A stretch of DNA of 64,000 bases from Callorhinus ursinus (Eukaryota; Chordata; Mammalia; Carnivora; Otariidae), in contig NW_020312894.1 of assembly GCF_003265705.1 (NCBI RefSeq), forward strand, positions 2,525,028 through 2,589,027, given 5' to 3'. This document shows positions 22,690 to 35,395 of this stretch, piece after piece. The notes beneath the pieces are model-generated. The model was not told the origin of the DNA. It saw only the letters and a list, made by a program, of their open reading frames with translations, and did not search any database. The position numbers were made by a program, and so were the translations under genes. Numbering within the stretch: the first letter of the stretch is position 1; the number at the start of each line of letters is the position of its first letter.

Positions 22690-23690
22690 TTGTTGTATTT
22701 TTAACCTTTTTTTTTTTTAATTACATGCACAAGAAATATCAATGTGAACTTAATGAATTATTATAAATTGAACAATGTGTGAGCACCAAGTCATACAAAA
22801 GAACATTGTCAGTATCCCAGGGACCTCTTGAGTGCCCTTTCAAGGCATGGCCCCTCCATCCTTCACCTTGAGTCATAGTCTGTACCTGATTTGGTTCGTA
22901 GTCGGTTGCTCACATTTCCTGTATTAGCACCACAGGGGTATTCATTGCTGAACACTGCAGTTCAGGTTTGCCTTACTTTTTCTTTATATAAATGGAGCCA
23001 TCCTCTAAGCAATCTTCTGTGTCCGGTTCCTTCACACGACACACCACGCTGGAGAGACTCAACCATGCTGATGGGGATAGATGTACTTTCTTAGTTTACG
23101 CATCAATTCAACGTTTGCCCTGCTCCCAGTTTTTAGCTATTGCAAATGACCAGAGGTCTGGGCATTCTTATTTATATATATTCTCCAAGTGCATGAGGGC
23201 ATGAATTTCCTTTGGGTATTTACTAAAGGGTGGGATCGCTGGAGCCTGAGCGTGTTCATCTCACACAGATATGCTGAACGATTTTCTGAAGTGTTGCTCC
23301 CATCCACATTCATATCCACGAGCACATTAGAGTCTCCACTGCTTCTCCTTGTCAACACTAATATTTTCTAGTGTTACGTTTTAGCCAATGGGTATCAGTA
23401 ACCCATTGTGGTTTTAATTAGGATGAGCCTAACACCAAACATTTTTGTAAACACCATCCTTGCCTCCTTTTATAGAGAGAGCCAACTTTGCAGCAAAGCC
23501 TTATTGTCAATCAAGTGATGACGGAACTAAATCTTTTATTGCTGGACTCCCATTTTGTGACATTTGTTATATGTCCATCCTTGTGCAAATACAACCTGGA
23601 CTCAATTACTGGAGTCTTGATATCTGGAAAAGCAGGGTTTCTACCTTGTTCCTCATTTTCAAGAATGCTTTGCCCCATCTTGGCATCCTC
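22690..23690 (-). mobile_element. ancient L1M, 3' UTR and ORF2 C-terminal remnant
   Basis: The minus strand reads as L1M tail then ORF2 end. On the plus strand, GGGTATTTACTAAAGGGTGG, the CATTGTGGTTTTAATTAG block and the 23560-23690 segment line up with the same order seen in the 2945-5480 copy. No frame survives. Confidence 0.7.
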
Positions 23691-24085
23691 AAGATGCCGA
23701 CAGCGCAGAGCAGTGGAAGGTGGGGAATGAGCTCACCCTCTTCCCAGGGTCTAATAAACTTTCGTCTTATGTTAACCAGCCAGGAAGATGGCCCACATTA
23801 TTCTTCCACAGAGAGTATTCATTAGATTCTCCCACATATACTGCTTCTCTGTTCATTCTTGCTCGTCTCTCTCACGCAGACATCACTACTAGTGCCCTTT
23901 AGTACTGCTTTCACTGCGCATCTGTGGGGCATGCCTTCCGGGATGTTTGCCTGGAATCCACTTAATCTGCATCCTTGAAAGACAGGCTTGCTGGCTTAGC
24001 AATTATTTTCATGCCATTGTTTTCTGGTCTTTTGTCTTTCTTTTGTTTGTCAGTTCACTGAGGAGCTTTATTATCTTCTCATCTA
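23691..24085. other. unassigned insert within L1M
   Basis: About 400 bases that do not fit the L1 order resumed on either side. It could be a solo LTR or other insertion, but no family is recognised and no target duplication was found by eye. Confidence 0.4.
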
Positions 24086-24780
24086 CTTTTCTTGCCATAG
24101 TGCCCTGGGTGGGACGGGATAGGCCAGTGGTGAATCAAGGTGCCCACAACAGACATCCTTCCCTTGTTCCTGATCTTGGGATAGGGCGTTGAGTTGTTCA
24201 GCATTAAGTGTGATATTCGCCACAGTGTTTTTTGAAGATGTCTTTTACCAGACTGAGGAAGTTTCTCTCTATTCTGAGTTTGCTGAGAACTCCCAACATT
24301 AACAGGTATTGAATTCTGTCAAATGCTCTTTTTTCATCTATTGAAATGATTGCAGTACTAAATTTTCCTTTTTCCTGTTAATATGGTGACTTATTGTTAA
24401 CTAATTTAAGAATGCTAACTTTGCATCTTTGGGATATGCTGTGCTTGACCATGATGTATGCGTGCATGCATGTGTATGCATCACATACATAGGTATGTAT
24501 TATTCATTGTGTGTATGTGTAGTATGTATGTATAGAGTGTGTGTGTGTGTGTGTGTGCACGATGCTGGATTTGCTTTGCTAATCTTTTGTTATGAACGTC
24601 TGTGTCTAGATTCATAGGGATATTGTTCTACAGTTTTCTTTTCTTTTAATGCCCTTGCCTGGTTTTGATCTCAGGGCTATCCTAGGCTCTTAAAATGACT
24701 GAAGAATTGTTCTCCTATCTACTGTGTTCTGAAAATGTGTGTATGGTTGTCATTTTTTTTCTTCCTTAATTATTTACTAG
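24086..24780 (-). mobile_element. ancient L1M ORF2 (reverse-transcriptase region)
   Basis: The plus strand carries the familiar reverse complement of the L1 RT region: TTCCCTTGTTCCTGATCTTGG, then AATTCTGTCAAATGCTCTTTT and TCATCTATTGA. These correspond to the positions before and after the RT active site. Degenerate and interrupted by TG-rich simple sequence. Confidence 0.75.
24462..24558. repeat. TATG/TG-rich microsatellite
   Basis: ATGTATGC-like units grade into a clean (TG)n of 22 bases at 24537-24558, inside the L1M ORF2 remnant. Confidence 0.9.
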
Positions 24781-25735
24781 AATTTGGTGGAGTCCATACC
24801 CCTACACCCAGATGGTGACTGTGTGACAATGTGACTTGCCTTCAAGAGAGAGAACACCACCAGTCCATGCTGGGTGGAGCATCAGTGTTTCTGCTGTCAT
24901 TCACTAATCCACGCTAGTGGCCACCATCACTGCCATGGGCACTGGGGGCACAGGCAGGGGCCGTGCCATACAGAGCTGTGCAAGATGGCCAACCACGGGC
25001 TGTGCATGAACAGAAGCGATATTTGAGCTCGGCACTGGAGAAGGATGAGAGCCAGTCACTGGGGTGGTGGAGGAGCAGGAGGGTGGCTGGTGGGGGGGAG
25101 CCCTGGGATCAAGCACCAGCTGACCAACAGGGCCATTTGGTTAAAATGAGGCTGTGATATGCATCATGTCTCTTACTGTTTTGGAAACTTAGGATCCTGT
25201 TTTATGATAAGGAGCTCTGAAACTCCCTCTGCGTCCTTAGCTCTTTAGGTTCATTTTCTGGATTTTCCCCTGTACTCTTAAATCTCTAATCCTCTTTTGA
25301 TGGGTTATTCTAGAGGAAAAAATCATATGCTAAATTCTAGAGACAAAAACAGAGTATGGTCTGTTTGGAGACTATGAACAGGTCTCTTAGCCAGAGCACA
25401 GGGTTGAGGGGGCATCTGAGGGACAGGCTGAGAAGCTGAGCACCAGGAAGCAGAGGGCGACCACGAGGCTCTGGGAAGTCAACAGAGGGAGGCTGGAGCT
25501 TCCAGGGCAGGCAGTGGGCAGAGGGAGACAGCAGGCTCTGAGACCACAGGCGAAGGAGAATGTCGAGCGCAGCAGTAGACAGAACTAGTTCGGGCTGGCA
25601 CAGGTGTGTTCAAGATGCCCGTGGGACACCCACGCAGGCAGACCCTGGGTAGGTGGAGACCCACCCGGGACGGGAGAAAACCCGGGATGAACACAGAAAT
25701 GAAACGTGTGCTTCATCTGTGCTGTGGACAGAAGG
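24781..25735. other. unique sequence, no gene recognised
   Basis: GC-moderate DNA with only chance-like short frames. No repeat family identified. Confidence 0.45.
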
Positions 25736-25769
25736 CTTGTCTCCGCACCCTCGCCCCCCCCCCCCACGG

Positions 25770-26050
25770 CAGGGCTGTAATGGAGATAAGGTGCCCGTGG
25801 ATGTAACTAATGCTAAATGAGTCATGAAGGTAGAGCCCTGACATGACAGGATTTGTGTCCTTAAAAGACAAGACGCCGGAGAGCTGGCACTCTCTCCCTG
25901 CTTCCCGGAGGCAGGCCACATGAGCACACAGCAAGAAGGCAGCTGCCTAGGAGCCAAGAGGCTCAGAACAGAACCCACCTGCCAACACCTTGACATTGGA
26001 CTTCCTGCCTCCAGGCTGTGAGAAATAAATTCCTGTGGTTCAAGTTATAG
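25770..26050 (+). mobile_element. MLT1/MST-type LTR (ERVL-MaLR), partial
   Basis: The plus strand follows the recalled MaLR LTR order. AATGAGTCATGAAGGTAGAGCC comes first, then TGTCCTTAAAAGACAAGA, a CACATGAGCACACAGCAAGAAGG block, CTTGACATTGGACTTCCTGC, CTCCAGGCTGTGAGAAATAA and ATTCCTGTGGTT. It lacks a clear beginning. It is an old non-autonomous endogenous retroviral LTR with no coding part nearby. Confidence 0.75.
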
Positions 26051-28040
26051 GGGAGGCAAAACCCTGCGTCCATCCTCTTAGGTCACCAGCAGCCAGCGGG
26101 GCCTCGGACAGACTCGCAAGAGAAAGCAGGTGCACGCGGCCCGGAAAAAGGAAGACTCAGAGAGCAGACAGGCCTGAGTGCCTGTGGACAAAGAGTGGCA
26201 GCTGCAGGAGAGACGGGGACAAGGCTGAGAGGACTCGGAGGTGGAGCCCTTTGATCGGGGTCTGTGTGTGCAAGCTTCTCTTGGTCCCGACTCTCCGCAT
26301 CTCTGGTGATAAGAGTGTTCCTTCCCTCCAGGGGCAGGGAGGGTATCTTCCACATGAGAGTGTTATCTTCTGTTTTCAGGAAGGAAAGGCGGGCGGGGGG
26401 GGTCAGTGTCTTTCTTGTCCTGCTGTTTCTCAAGTGTCTTCAGCTCAAAATGAGCATTATGGCAGAGTGGCCTATCTTGGGCTGGTACATCCTGCCACCC
26501 TTCGAAACTACCCCGTCCATGGATTTTTGTGCCGGCAGCCTGAGCAGACTAAGACGAGGTGTGCAGAGTTCACCTGCAGCATGGGAGTGGCTAGATGTCC
26601 ACAGCAAGAAGAGGCAGTACCAGAGCCAAGCCCAATCCTGACGCTCCAGGCCTAGCATGAGCAGAGAAGACCCTCGGGGAGCTTGGCACGGCCCCGGGGT
26701 GAGAGGAGGCCAAGGGCAGCCACTTCACAGGAATGGTTCTGGTATTTTCCACACTTAAGCTTCTCCTCAAAATAATTAAAATCTATTTCCCCATGAAGTC
26801 TGCCTCTCAGTCTTGAAATCCCTGCTCTGAGGAGCCATTTAGAATGAGCCTGCTGCCCCCTCCTCACAAGCCTTTGGGCACTCTCAGCCTGGAATGAGGA
26901 GAATGAGTGCTTGGGGACCAGATGAACAGGAAATGATGGGAGACACATTAACCTGGACCCTCTCCTGGGACGAGAAAATGCCAGAACCACAATGGGGCCC
27001 TTCACATGACATGTGGGCTCAGTCCCGGTGGCATAGTGGCCCACGCCATGTGACAAAGGGACTTCAAACGTGGCTATGGAGAAGGTTGGCCTGGGTGATA
27101 TCTGGAACCTTCCGAGCATCGTCGGAGTGCAGGAGCATGCGTGCGTCATGCACAGTCCCCAAGGGGCCCCCATATCTTTGGGGCCGTTGCCAATCCTGAC
27201 ACACAAACCAGGCAGAGTGGGGCCTATCTCAGGGTCACAGACACAGAAATTGCATATTTCTGAATCTTGGCACATAGTACATGGGTAAAAAGCCCACTTG
27301 AGTGTGGACTCTTCCCTAGGGGAGAGGTGAATGCCATGAGAACAGGCACCCCGGGCAGGTCCTAAGAGAAAGGTTGTCCCTGTTATTCAGGGGGAGCTGG
27401 TGGCTGAGGCATCTGAGGACAGAAGACCCAATATGGAGAAACAACAAACCAACAGAAAGCATCCAAACCGTGATGAGGCTCACTGCTGCCCACAGTGGCC
27501 CTGCCCTCCCCTCAACAAACTGACCCTCGATTTGGCAAAATAAAGTAAGAGCAAAGCCAGCTTTTCCCTCATTCTGAAGGACACGAATCAGAATCCCAGA
27601 GAAGCTGTGCAAGAACCTGACTCAAATCCAATAACCATATGAACAACGAGAAATCTGCAGTTGTAGTGCAGTAGTAGTTAATGATGTAGTAGTTAAAAGA
27701 AAAAACAATAATCTGTGTAGTCAGAAATGTCCTCCATGTAGGGAACTTACTGCAATATCTATCCAGAAGAAAACTTTTTATTTCCCTATTTTAATTTTTT
27801 AAATGAAATTTCAGATGACAGCACACTCTGCAATCAGGAATACTGCTTTCAGTTGAAAAAAACAAGACTGCTGAATTTTTAAAAGGACAATGGAGGGAGA
27901 GAACAGAATGGAACAGGAGAAAATCTCATCTGCGAATTAGATGACCAGCTGGAGAATTTCTCCCTCGACTGTTGATAAAAGGGAGAAAGAGAGCAGCCGA
28001 AGTAAAATAGAAACTAAAATAAAATGCCTATGTGCTCTAA
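26051..28040. other. unique sequence, no gene recognised
   Basis: Contains frames such as 26035-26655 (plus, 206 codons) and 26652-27275 (minus, 207 codons), which abut end-to-end on opposite strands. Neither shows a domain, hydrophobic segment pattern or family resemblance I know. AT content rises after 27640. Confidence 0.45.
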
Positions 28041-28044
28041 AAAC

Positions 28045-28280
28045 TAAGTGGTGAAGAGTGCAGGCTTTGGAGTGGCAGCCCCCGGAGTTTAAGTAGAGAC
28101 ATACCGCTGACTATCCCCGTGTCCCGTGAGCTCACCACCTGCAGGTCTCTGTCTACACCATCAAACTGCAGAGTTGCTTGTGGAGGACACATTCCAAGCA
28201 CAGAAGAGGTAAGGAGTCCTCAGTACATTGTGTGGCATGTACTAAGCGCATCATAAATAAGAGCTTTTATTAATGTCAGA
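28045..28280 (+). mobile_element. MIR SINE
   Basis: An ancient tRNA-derived SINE. The head GAGTGCAGGCTTTGGAGTGG and the tail GGCATGTACTAAGCGCATCA followed by TAAATAAGAGCTTTTATTA match the MIR order. The central core is diverged. Confidence 0.75.
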
Positions 28281-29161
28281 AAAGTCCAACAATTACCATG
28301 GAAAACTGGGAAAGAGATGCACATTTCATAACATAAAATTTCTGAAGTGTGAGACTCATGATAAAGCTACTATAAATATTCTAACCAGATACATGGTTTA
28401 ACTAGAAGAGAGTAAGAGTACATTGGTTTCAGACTTTTTCTCTTCCTCATGGGGGAAATACATCTCTTCTCTTGCCCTCCCTGACTGAAGTCAGCAGGCC
28501 ACATGGTCCCCCCCATGCCATGTGCCTGATGGGCCAACTCCTAGGGCCATGTCTCTGCTGCCTGTCCTCAGCCACATGCTTCCTCATCAATGGAAGAACA
28601 TGGAGAAGGCTTGCCATGGTTTCCACCGATTCCTGGGCCATTGTGAGTATGACAGAAGAGCAGGTGAGCACAAGCCACCCCGGACAGTACGAATGTATTT
28701 GCCACCAACCATCAGAAAGAAACGTGGTCAATGCCAACGCTTCTTCACAGAAGCGCACAATGCCTGAAGCACCTTTGTTTTTAAACAACAAAGAAACAAA
28801 GTAAATAAACTAGGCATCTAATCTGAGAATTTAGGGGGGAACCAGTTAAATTAAAGAGAAAAGATAAATCAACACAGTTAAAAAGATAAATGAAGAAAAA
28901 AGTCCCTTTAAAGTAGTAAATCTCACAAATTTTGTTTGTGGGCTTCTCATCATCATGACAAAAACTGATAATAAAGAAAGATACATGAATTAGAAAAACA
29001 CATGCATTCTAATCAAACAGGGTAAAAGGGAATAAAAACAGAGATAATCCCAAACAGGAAGTAAATTTCACATAAGTGGATAACCATAAGAAAATACCCT
29101 ATAAAAGTCACAATAATTATTTTAATGTTTATAATTCTAGTAAATCCAAACCTGTAATTTT
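28281..29161. other. unassigned, AT-rich toward the right
   Basis: A plus-strand frame of 110 codons (28472-28804) has no recognisable domain. The remainder is A-rich and may be very old L1. Confidence 0.4.
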
Positions 29162-29403
29162 AAAACATGCATCATAGGGGTGTCTGGGTGGCTCAGTTGG
29201 TGAAGTGTCCAACACTTGATTTCCTTTTGCTCAGGTCATGATCTCAGGGTTGTGAGATCAAGCCCCACTCAGATTCCTTGCTCAGTGGGGAGTCTGCTTG
29301 AGAATTCTCTCTCCCTCTCCTTTGCCCCGCCCCCTGCTCCCTCTCTCTAAAATAAATAAGTCTTCTTTAAGAAAATAAATAAATAAATAAAATATGCATC
29401 ATA
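29162..29403 (+). mobile_element. Can-SINE (tRNA-derived carnivore SINE)
   Basis: The body at 29177-29388 begins GGGGTGTCTGGGTGGCTCAG, the Can-SINE head with its A box (TGGCTCAGTTGG). A B-box-like region (GTGAGATCAAGCCCC) and a CT-rich stretch follow, and it ends in an (AAAT)n-like tail. Flanking duplications AAAAYATGCATCATA at 29162-29176 and 29389-29403 differ at one base. The small number of changes in the duplications suggests a moderately young insertion. Confidence 0.95.
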
Positions 29404-29434
29404 AGTAGCAGCATGAGGTCAAGGATTTGGGTCT

Positions 29435-29520
29435 GTTCCATCCACAAATATATGTTAAGCCTCTAGAAAAGTGCCAGGCACACAGCAAGCTTTCAGTAGA
29501 TATTTGTTGAATGAATGAAT
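29435..29520 (+). mobile_element. L2 3' end fragment
   Basis: GTGCCAGGCACACAGCAAGC followed by AGATATTTGTTGAATGAATG is the standard end of L2 (also shared with MIR3-like tails). Confidence 0.6.
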
Positions 29521-30049
29521 GTACTATTTAGTAAGTGGAGGGAGAAAAGAAGGAAGTAAATCTTGATGAAATAGAAGATATCTGAGGAAAACAAGTATTT
29601 CCAAACTCGTTTAAGTAAATACCGGAAAACATAAACAAACAATAACTGCACCAGATAACACCAAAGGCAGTAGTAAAATACAGAAGCAGATGGAGCTGCC
29701 ACATAATGTTCACACGCAAAGATTTCTGAGATTATTAAAAGAAACAGATAAGTTATACATTCAGAACTACTGAATTTCTCTGAAAATAAAGCAGAGAGGG
29801 AAAGTGTATATTTCCATGAGTGCTTTATATGCCTTTAAATACACAGAAGAAAATATGTAAGGATCCACACCCAGATGATGGGGACAGGAAGAGCAGCATG
29901 GGAATTATTAAAAGAGGCTTTTGCTTTATCTGTATTTGTAAAAATTTATATATAACAAAAGTTATCCATATATGGCTTGTAGTTAGAAATTAATTTAAAA
30001 GATGAAATGTCTAAAGTTGCCCAAGAACTAACTTCATAAAATATGCCAG
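29521..30049. other. unassigned AT-rich sequence
   Basis: No gene. Possibly ancient L1, but I cannot place it in the element. Confidence 0.4.
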
Positions 30050-31950
30050 GGCCAGGCATTTGTATGAGTAGGTTAACTCAAAACTCAAAAAGAGATCATT
30101 CTTATGCTATTTAAATTATTTCAGCACATAGAAATGTGGAAAACTTCCCAGTTCATTGCACATAACTCTGGGGCCAAAAATCTTTTTAGAAGCACAAAAA
30201 TAAAACTATACAATAATCTTAGCTATGAATAAATATTTGAAAATTCCGAGTGAGTTGCAAATCTGTCCAATCTATCAATATATCTAAAATAACAGAAAAA
30301 GACCAAATATGTATAATTCTAGACAAAATTAGTACATTTATTAATATAATTTACCAGGGTAGTTCCAATAAAAACAAACTACATGATTATCGTAATAAAT
30401 GTTTAAAATCCATTTGGCCAAATTCAGCATTAGTTCCTGATTTTTATAAATTATTTATAAAATAAGGATAGAAGAATATTTAAGAATATTTTAAAATAAA
30501 ATAAAAAAGATTTGTCTCAAATTATTAGCCCTTCCTGTTAAAGCAAAAATTCTCAGATATTATTTCTGAAGTCAATGAAAATCTTAAAAATAGGGCATAG
30601 TATAACAAAGAATTTTTATTGTAAATTGTTATGGTTCATCTGACTTAGAGGATCAAATCAAAACGTATTAGAACAAAGTGTTTTAATGTTTGTAATTTTA
30701 GTAGAGTCCAAACCTGGTTAACTTTATGATAGTCAATAACAACCAAGTGTAACGTAAAAATACAAAAGATCCCATTTATGATAGCAACAAAACTACAATG
30801 TTTCTAGGGACAAAAATATCCTGAAGTTGTAAGATCTGCAGAAAGAAAACTGTACATATTATGAAGTCATAAAACTTAAAAATGAAGTTGTGCCATGTTT
30901 CCATACGAGACCTTCTGATACTTGTAAGGATGTCATAGTTCCACCCGTTTACTCAACAGATGTAAAGTAATCTTAATAGAAACCACAAACAGGTAGTTGG
31001 ACTTGACAAAATGTTTCTAAAATTATTTTGTAAAGGAACATGTATAAGAAATTAGAGGAAAAAAACATAAAATAGAGTAATAAAGATGCTTACCCTATAA
31101 AATATAAAACACACATTGCTGATAGATTCATTAGAATAACACAAAGGTCATACAGACACATGAAGGCAGAGGATCACAATAAAAATAGCTTAGGAACAAG
31201 TCCAAGTACAGGCAGCTACTTAAAATATAATATTGTGATTTCAAAGTGGGGAAAAAATGACATCCAATAAATGACGTGAGGAAAATGGGAAACTGGGTGG
31301 AAATATAGTATTTAGATCTCTCTTTTCCAACCTTCAGTTCAAAATATATCTCTGGTGAACTGAAAAGTAAATGCAGAGTAAGCCAGAATTGCAGTGAAAG
31401 ACAATGCAGATGACCCTGGTGCGTATGCGAAAGGTCATTTTAAATGTAATACCAGATGAAAGAAAAAAAATGTTATATTTGACCACATAAAAATATAGAA
31501 TTCTACAAGCACCATAAACAAAATTAGAAAGTAAGGAAGCCTTGGGGAAGATCCTGATGCACGTATGGCAAAGGTTTGTAACCCTAATGCATAAAAGTTA
31601 CAGCAAATCCACAGAAAAATATTACTGTGAAATAGGACCTCTGCAAAATCAACTCACAAAAGAGGAATTTTGCACAGCTCCTGCACATATGAAAAACATT
31701 CACTATCAAGAACAATCAAGGAAATGTAAACTATAACAACAGTGCAAAAATCAAGTTACAAAGCAGATTGGGCTCACATGTTTTTAATCTACTAATAAAA
31801 ACAGTAAGTCAAATAATGTACATATAAAAATAAAAATCAATGCTCACAATGCATTGGATACAATTGGATGCCCATTTCTGATTTACCAAAAAAAAAATTT
31901 TTTTTTGGAAAACGAGGCATATTCAGATACTTCTACTACATACAGAATCA
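30050..31950 (+). mobile_element. ancient L1M ORF2 remnant, plus strand
   Basis: The plus strand follows L1 ORF2 order. AAACTACATGATTATCGTAA and the CCATTTGGCCAAATTCAGCA block (before the RT core) lie near 30375-30430, RT-distal sequence near 30770-30900, and the C-terminal region near 31540-31740. No long frame remains. Large internal deletions are implied by the spacing. Confidence 0.7.
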
Positions 31951-34354
31951 TAATTAACAATGAAAGACTAAAAGTGTTCTAGTAAGGATAAGGAAAAGCC
32001 AGTACATTCGCTCTTACCATAATTACTTAAATTCTTTCAGAAGGAACAGGAGGCCTATGTACTAAATCATGAAACAGAAAAAAAACAAAGTATATTTACT
32101 TTAAAGGGAGAGGGTTCTTTTTAATCAGAGGGAGGTAAAATCTGCAGCATAGTGAAACGTTCTTGTAAACTCTCCCACAAATGAAATTATAAAACCTAGA
32201 TGAAATACTGAGAGCAACTACTTAAAGACATTGAGAAAGCAGAAAGGAATGGACAGAGGTCAGGGAAGGGTTCATGTTATTAAAAAAACCAAAAAAACCA
32301 AAAAAGCAACTGAGAAAAGTGAGAATATAAGTTTGTGGCATTTGGGGCCCAAGGAGCTTTCCAGCAGCACGGCTGTGGCCACAGGAGTGGCAGCCTGGCC
32401 ACCTCGAGGTGCAGGAGACCCAAGTCAGCACTGGAAGAGTGGCTGGAATTTCTGAGGGAAATCCTGCAAGTTGGAGCACTGCAGGAGTGAGACACAGAAC
32501 AAATATGACCCACACCCAGATCACTGGCTGCCAGAAAACTCTGCCCGGCCAAGATACCACAAAGGACTCAACAGACATGCTGCAGAGACGAGGAGGGATT
32601 GTGCATGAAATCAGAGCTGTACCAATGTGCTCGTGTGTTTGCTTCTTTGCTAACTAACTCAGCGTGTTCCCCAAATGCGCAGTTCAAGGGGCAGAAAGAT
32701 AACACCTCCTGGGCTTGCCATGTCAGAGGACAGAGCCTCAGGCTGCAGAGCCGCTGGAAGCTGGGGAGGGGGACCCCCTAGGAGCAAGGAAACTTTGCAG
32801 AAGCTGAGCCCCCAAGCCTGAATATAATCTCAGGCCAAATCTTTGATGGGCTGCTAAACTATCACGGCACAGGCTAATTGTCCAAATACGTTAAGACTGT
32901 GAAGAATTGGCTTTAAAAGATTACAGGGAAATATAATTACCAGCAAGTTCGATGTACAAAAGTAGGCTACACGATCGCACCTGGAATATGCAAAAACTGA
33001 ATAGAGATTTCAGTAGCTGCATAAAACACAGAAAGCAAAGTGTGCTATTTGAGGCCACACAACTGAACTACATGTGAGAACAAGAAAAATAAACACTCAG
33101 AACACAGTAGACTCCAGAATCACTGTATCATACTACCTACAATGTCTAGCTTCTAAACCCGAATTAGTAGACACACAAATAAACAGAAATGTGTAATCTG
33201 TCCATGCAAAGAAAGGCAGCGCCTGGGAACCAACCACAGGTGGCCCCAGTGTTGGATTTGGCAAGCAAGGGCTTCAGAGCAGCTCTTGCAAAGAGAATTA
33301 AAGGGGAAAAGGGAAGGCGGTCTTACTAACAGGAGACAGCAAGTCTCAACCAAGAAGTGGAGCTTCTTGTCCAGCACTGACAAGGCCAGCAGCGGGTCTT
33401 AAAAGCCATTCTCAGGACTCAGTAGCAGACTGGTGACAAAGAGGAAGCACTAGTTACGCTGTCTACAGATAAATAGACATCAATGGAGTCTGACAAACGT
33501 GTAGAGGAATTCAATAATATAGAGTGAAAATGAATAGGTCAAGGAAAGGACAGTTGGTTCTTTGCAAAGATCTACAAAGTTGAACAACCTGCACAAGTAA
33601 ATCAGAATCCAATTACAGGAATCAGGAACAACAGGGGGGACTGTCACGAGCTCTACAGATACTAAAATAGTAATTAGGTTACTCCAATAAACCTGACACC
33701 TTAGACTGAAAGATACCTCTGACCTAAGACCAAAACCAGCACCAGAAGAGACAAAAGTGACCCACAGTGACCCAGGAAGACACAAAACATCTGAATTTCT
33801 GCCTGCATCTACCAAGAAAATGAAAAACCAACCTACAAAGGGAGCTCCACACCAAGAATGTGTCACTGCCAGATTCAATGAAACATTAAAGAAAAAATAA
33901 CCCCAACCCTGCAGAAACTCCTTCAGAAAACAGGAGGAGGAGGAATACTGCCCAGTGGGTTTGATGAGATCACTTTCCCTCTGACAACAGAGCCAGAGGC
34001 ACTGCAAGGGGAGTGCCAGCAAGTAGCCCTCGGAACCAGGCACATGAAAACTCTTAACAAAACATTAGCAAACTGAATCCAACAATATGTAACAAGGATA
34101 ACACATGCCAATCAGTATTTGTCCCAGCAATGCCAGGTTACTTTTTGCAAATTATAAAATGCACCATATTAAAAAATGAAAGGGAAAACCATACATGATT
34201 ATCACAATAGATGCAGAAAGACTACTTGATGAAACAAAGCCATTCACAATAAAAAAAAAAAAATCTGAGCAAACTGGGGAAAGAAAGCAACTTCACTCAG
34301 TTAAGAACAACCTGTGCAAAACCCACAGCTAACATCATCCTGGAAAGACCGATG

Positions 34355-34436
34355 TTAGGGCTATAGGATTAGGATTAGGATTATAGGGTTATGGAGTTAG
34401 GGTTACAGGGGGCTAGGGTTAAATCAGTTAGGGTTA
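34355..34436 (+). repeat. degenerate telomere-like (TTAGGG)n tract
   Basis: Eighty-two bases containing three exact TTAGGG hexamers (34355-34360, 34397-34402, 34428-34433). Between them are TTAGGA, TATAGGG and CTAGGG variants, all on the plus strand. The flanks on both sides read as L1M ORF2, and the ORF2 bases expected between them are missing. Confidence 0.8.
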
Positions 34437-34984
34437 ACGTAACTGATGCCACAAGTCAAGAAAACAAAATAAAAGGTGTGCAGGTTGGAAAAGAAGAACT
34501 GAAGCTGGATTTTTTCACCGATGACTTCTTTGTATAAGTGGAAAACACTAAGGAATGTGTCTAATAGCTCCTGGAAGTAAGTGAATTTAGCACTGCTCTT
34601 TAAAACAAGGTTAGTATAGAAAACCATTGTATTTCTGTATACTGGCAACAAACTATTGGAAATGAAGTAAAAATTTAATTTACAATTTAATTTATAATAG
34701 CATGCACAAATATGAAGTAATTAAGGGTAAATTAAATAAAATATGTGTAAGACTCCTACACTGAATACTACAAAACTTTCTCTAAAGACACTAACTCTTA
34801 AAGAAATAGAGAGACAAGGTATTAATCAATCAGTAGATTCACTCAAGGAAAGATACTAATTCTCCTTAATTGGTTTTTCTATTCAGCCCAACTTAATCAA
34901 AATTCCATCTAGTTTTTATTGTAGAAATTTGTAAGATGATTCAGAAATGTGTATGAAGACACGAAGGATCAAAATAATATTTAT

Positions 34985-35395
34985 AAAAAGTTAAACTAAG
35001 TTGACAGTTGACTGTGTTTGTCCACGGGCTCTGAGAAGCCGGTACAAGCATGGTATTGGGGGAAATGCCCATGGGGGGGAGAACAGGGAGGCAGACAATG
35101 GGAAATTTGGAAGCCGAGCTGGGGGACAACTGGATGTGGAACAAGAAGGACCCAGGGGAAGCAGAAGGAAGGATGGCCGATGGAACCACCTGAGGCTGCT
35201 GTGATGTCTCAGAAGTTGTGCAAGGCCTGGAGGGGTCCTTGAGACACATCCTAGGCCTTCCAGTAGAGAGCCCACCTCTGTGTTTCTGGGTCACGCAGCC
35301 TCATCTGGGAGCACGTGGTAGGAGCAGTGTGGGTTTCAGAGCAGAGCTGGGGCCCTTGGTCGATCACGTTCCCATGGCTGGAGGCCCCCAAGCTG
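34985..35395. other. GC-rich insert inside L1M ORF2
   Basis: About 410 bases of GC-rich sequence separating two consecutive parts of the ORF2 remnant (AT-rich up to about 34984; GATTTCAAGACTTACCATAA resumes near 35425). No family recognised. Overlapping short frames on both strands look compositional. Confidence 0.5.

Noticed and set aside
26035..27275. Two adjoining frames of about 206 codons on opposite strands
   Set aside because: The left one begins inside an LTR remnant. Neither has a recognisable domain, and the arrangement is likely coincidence.
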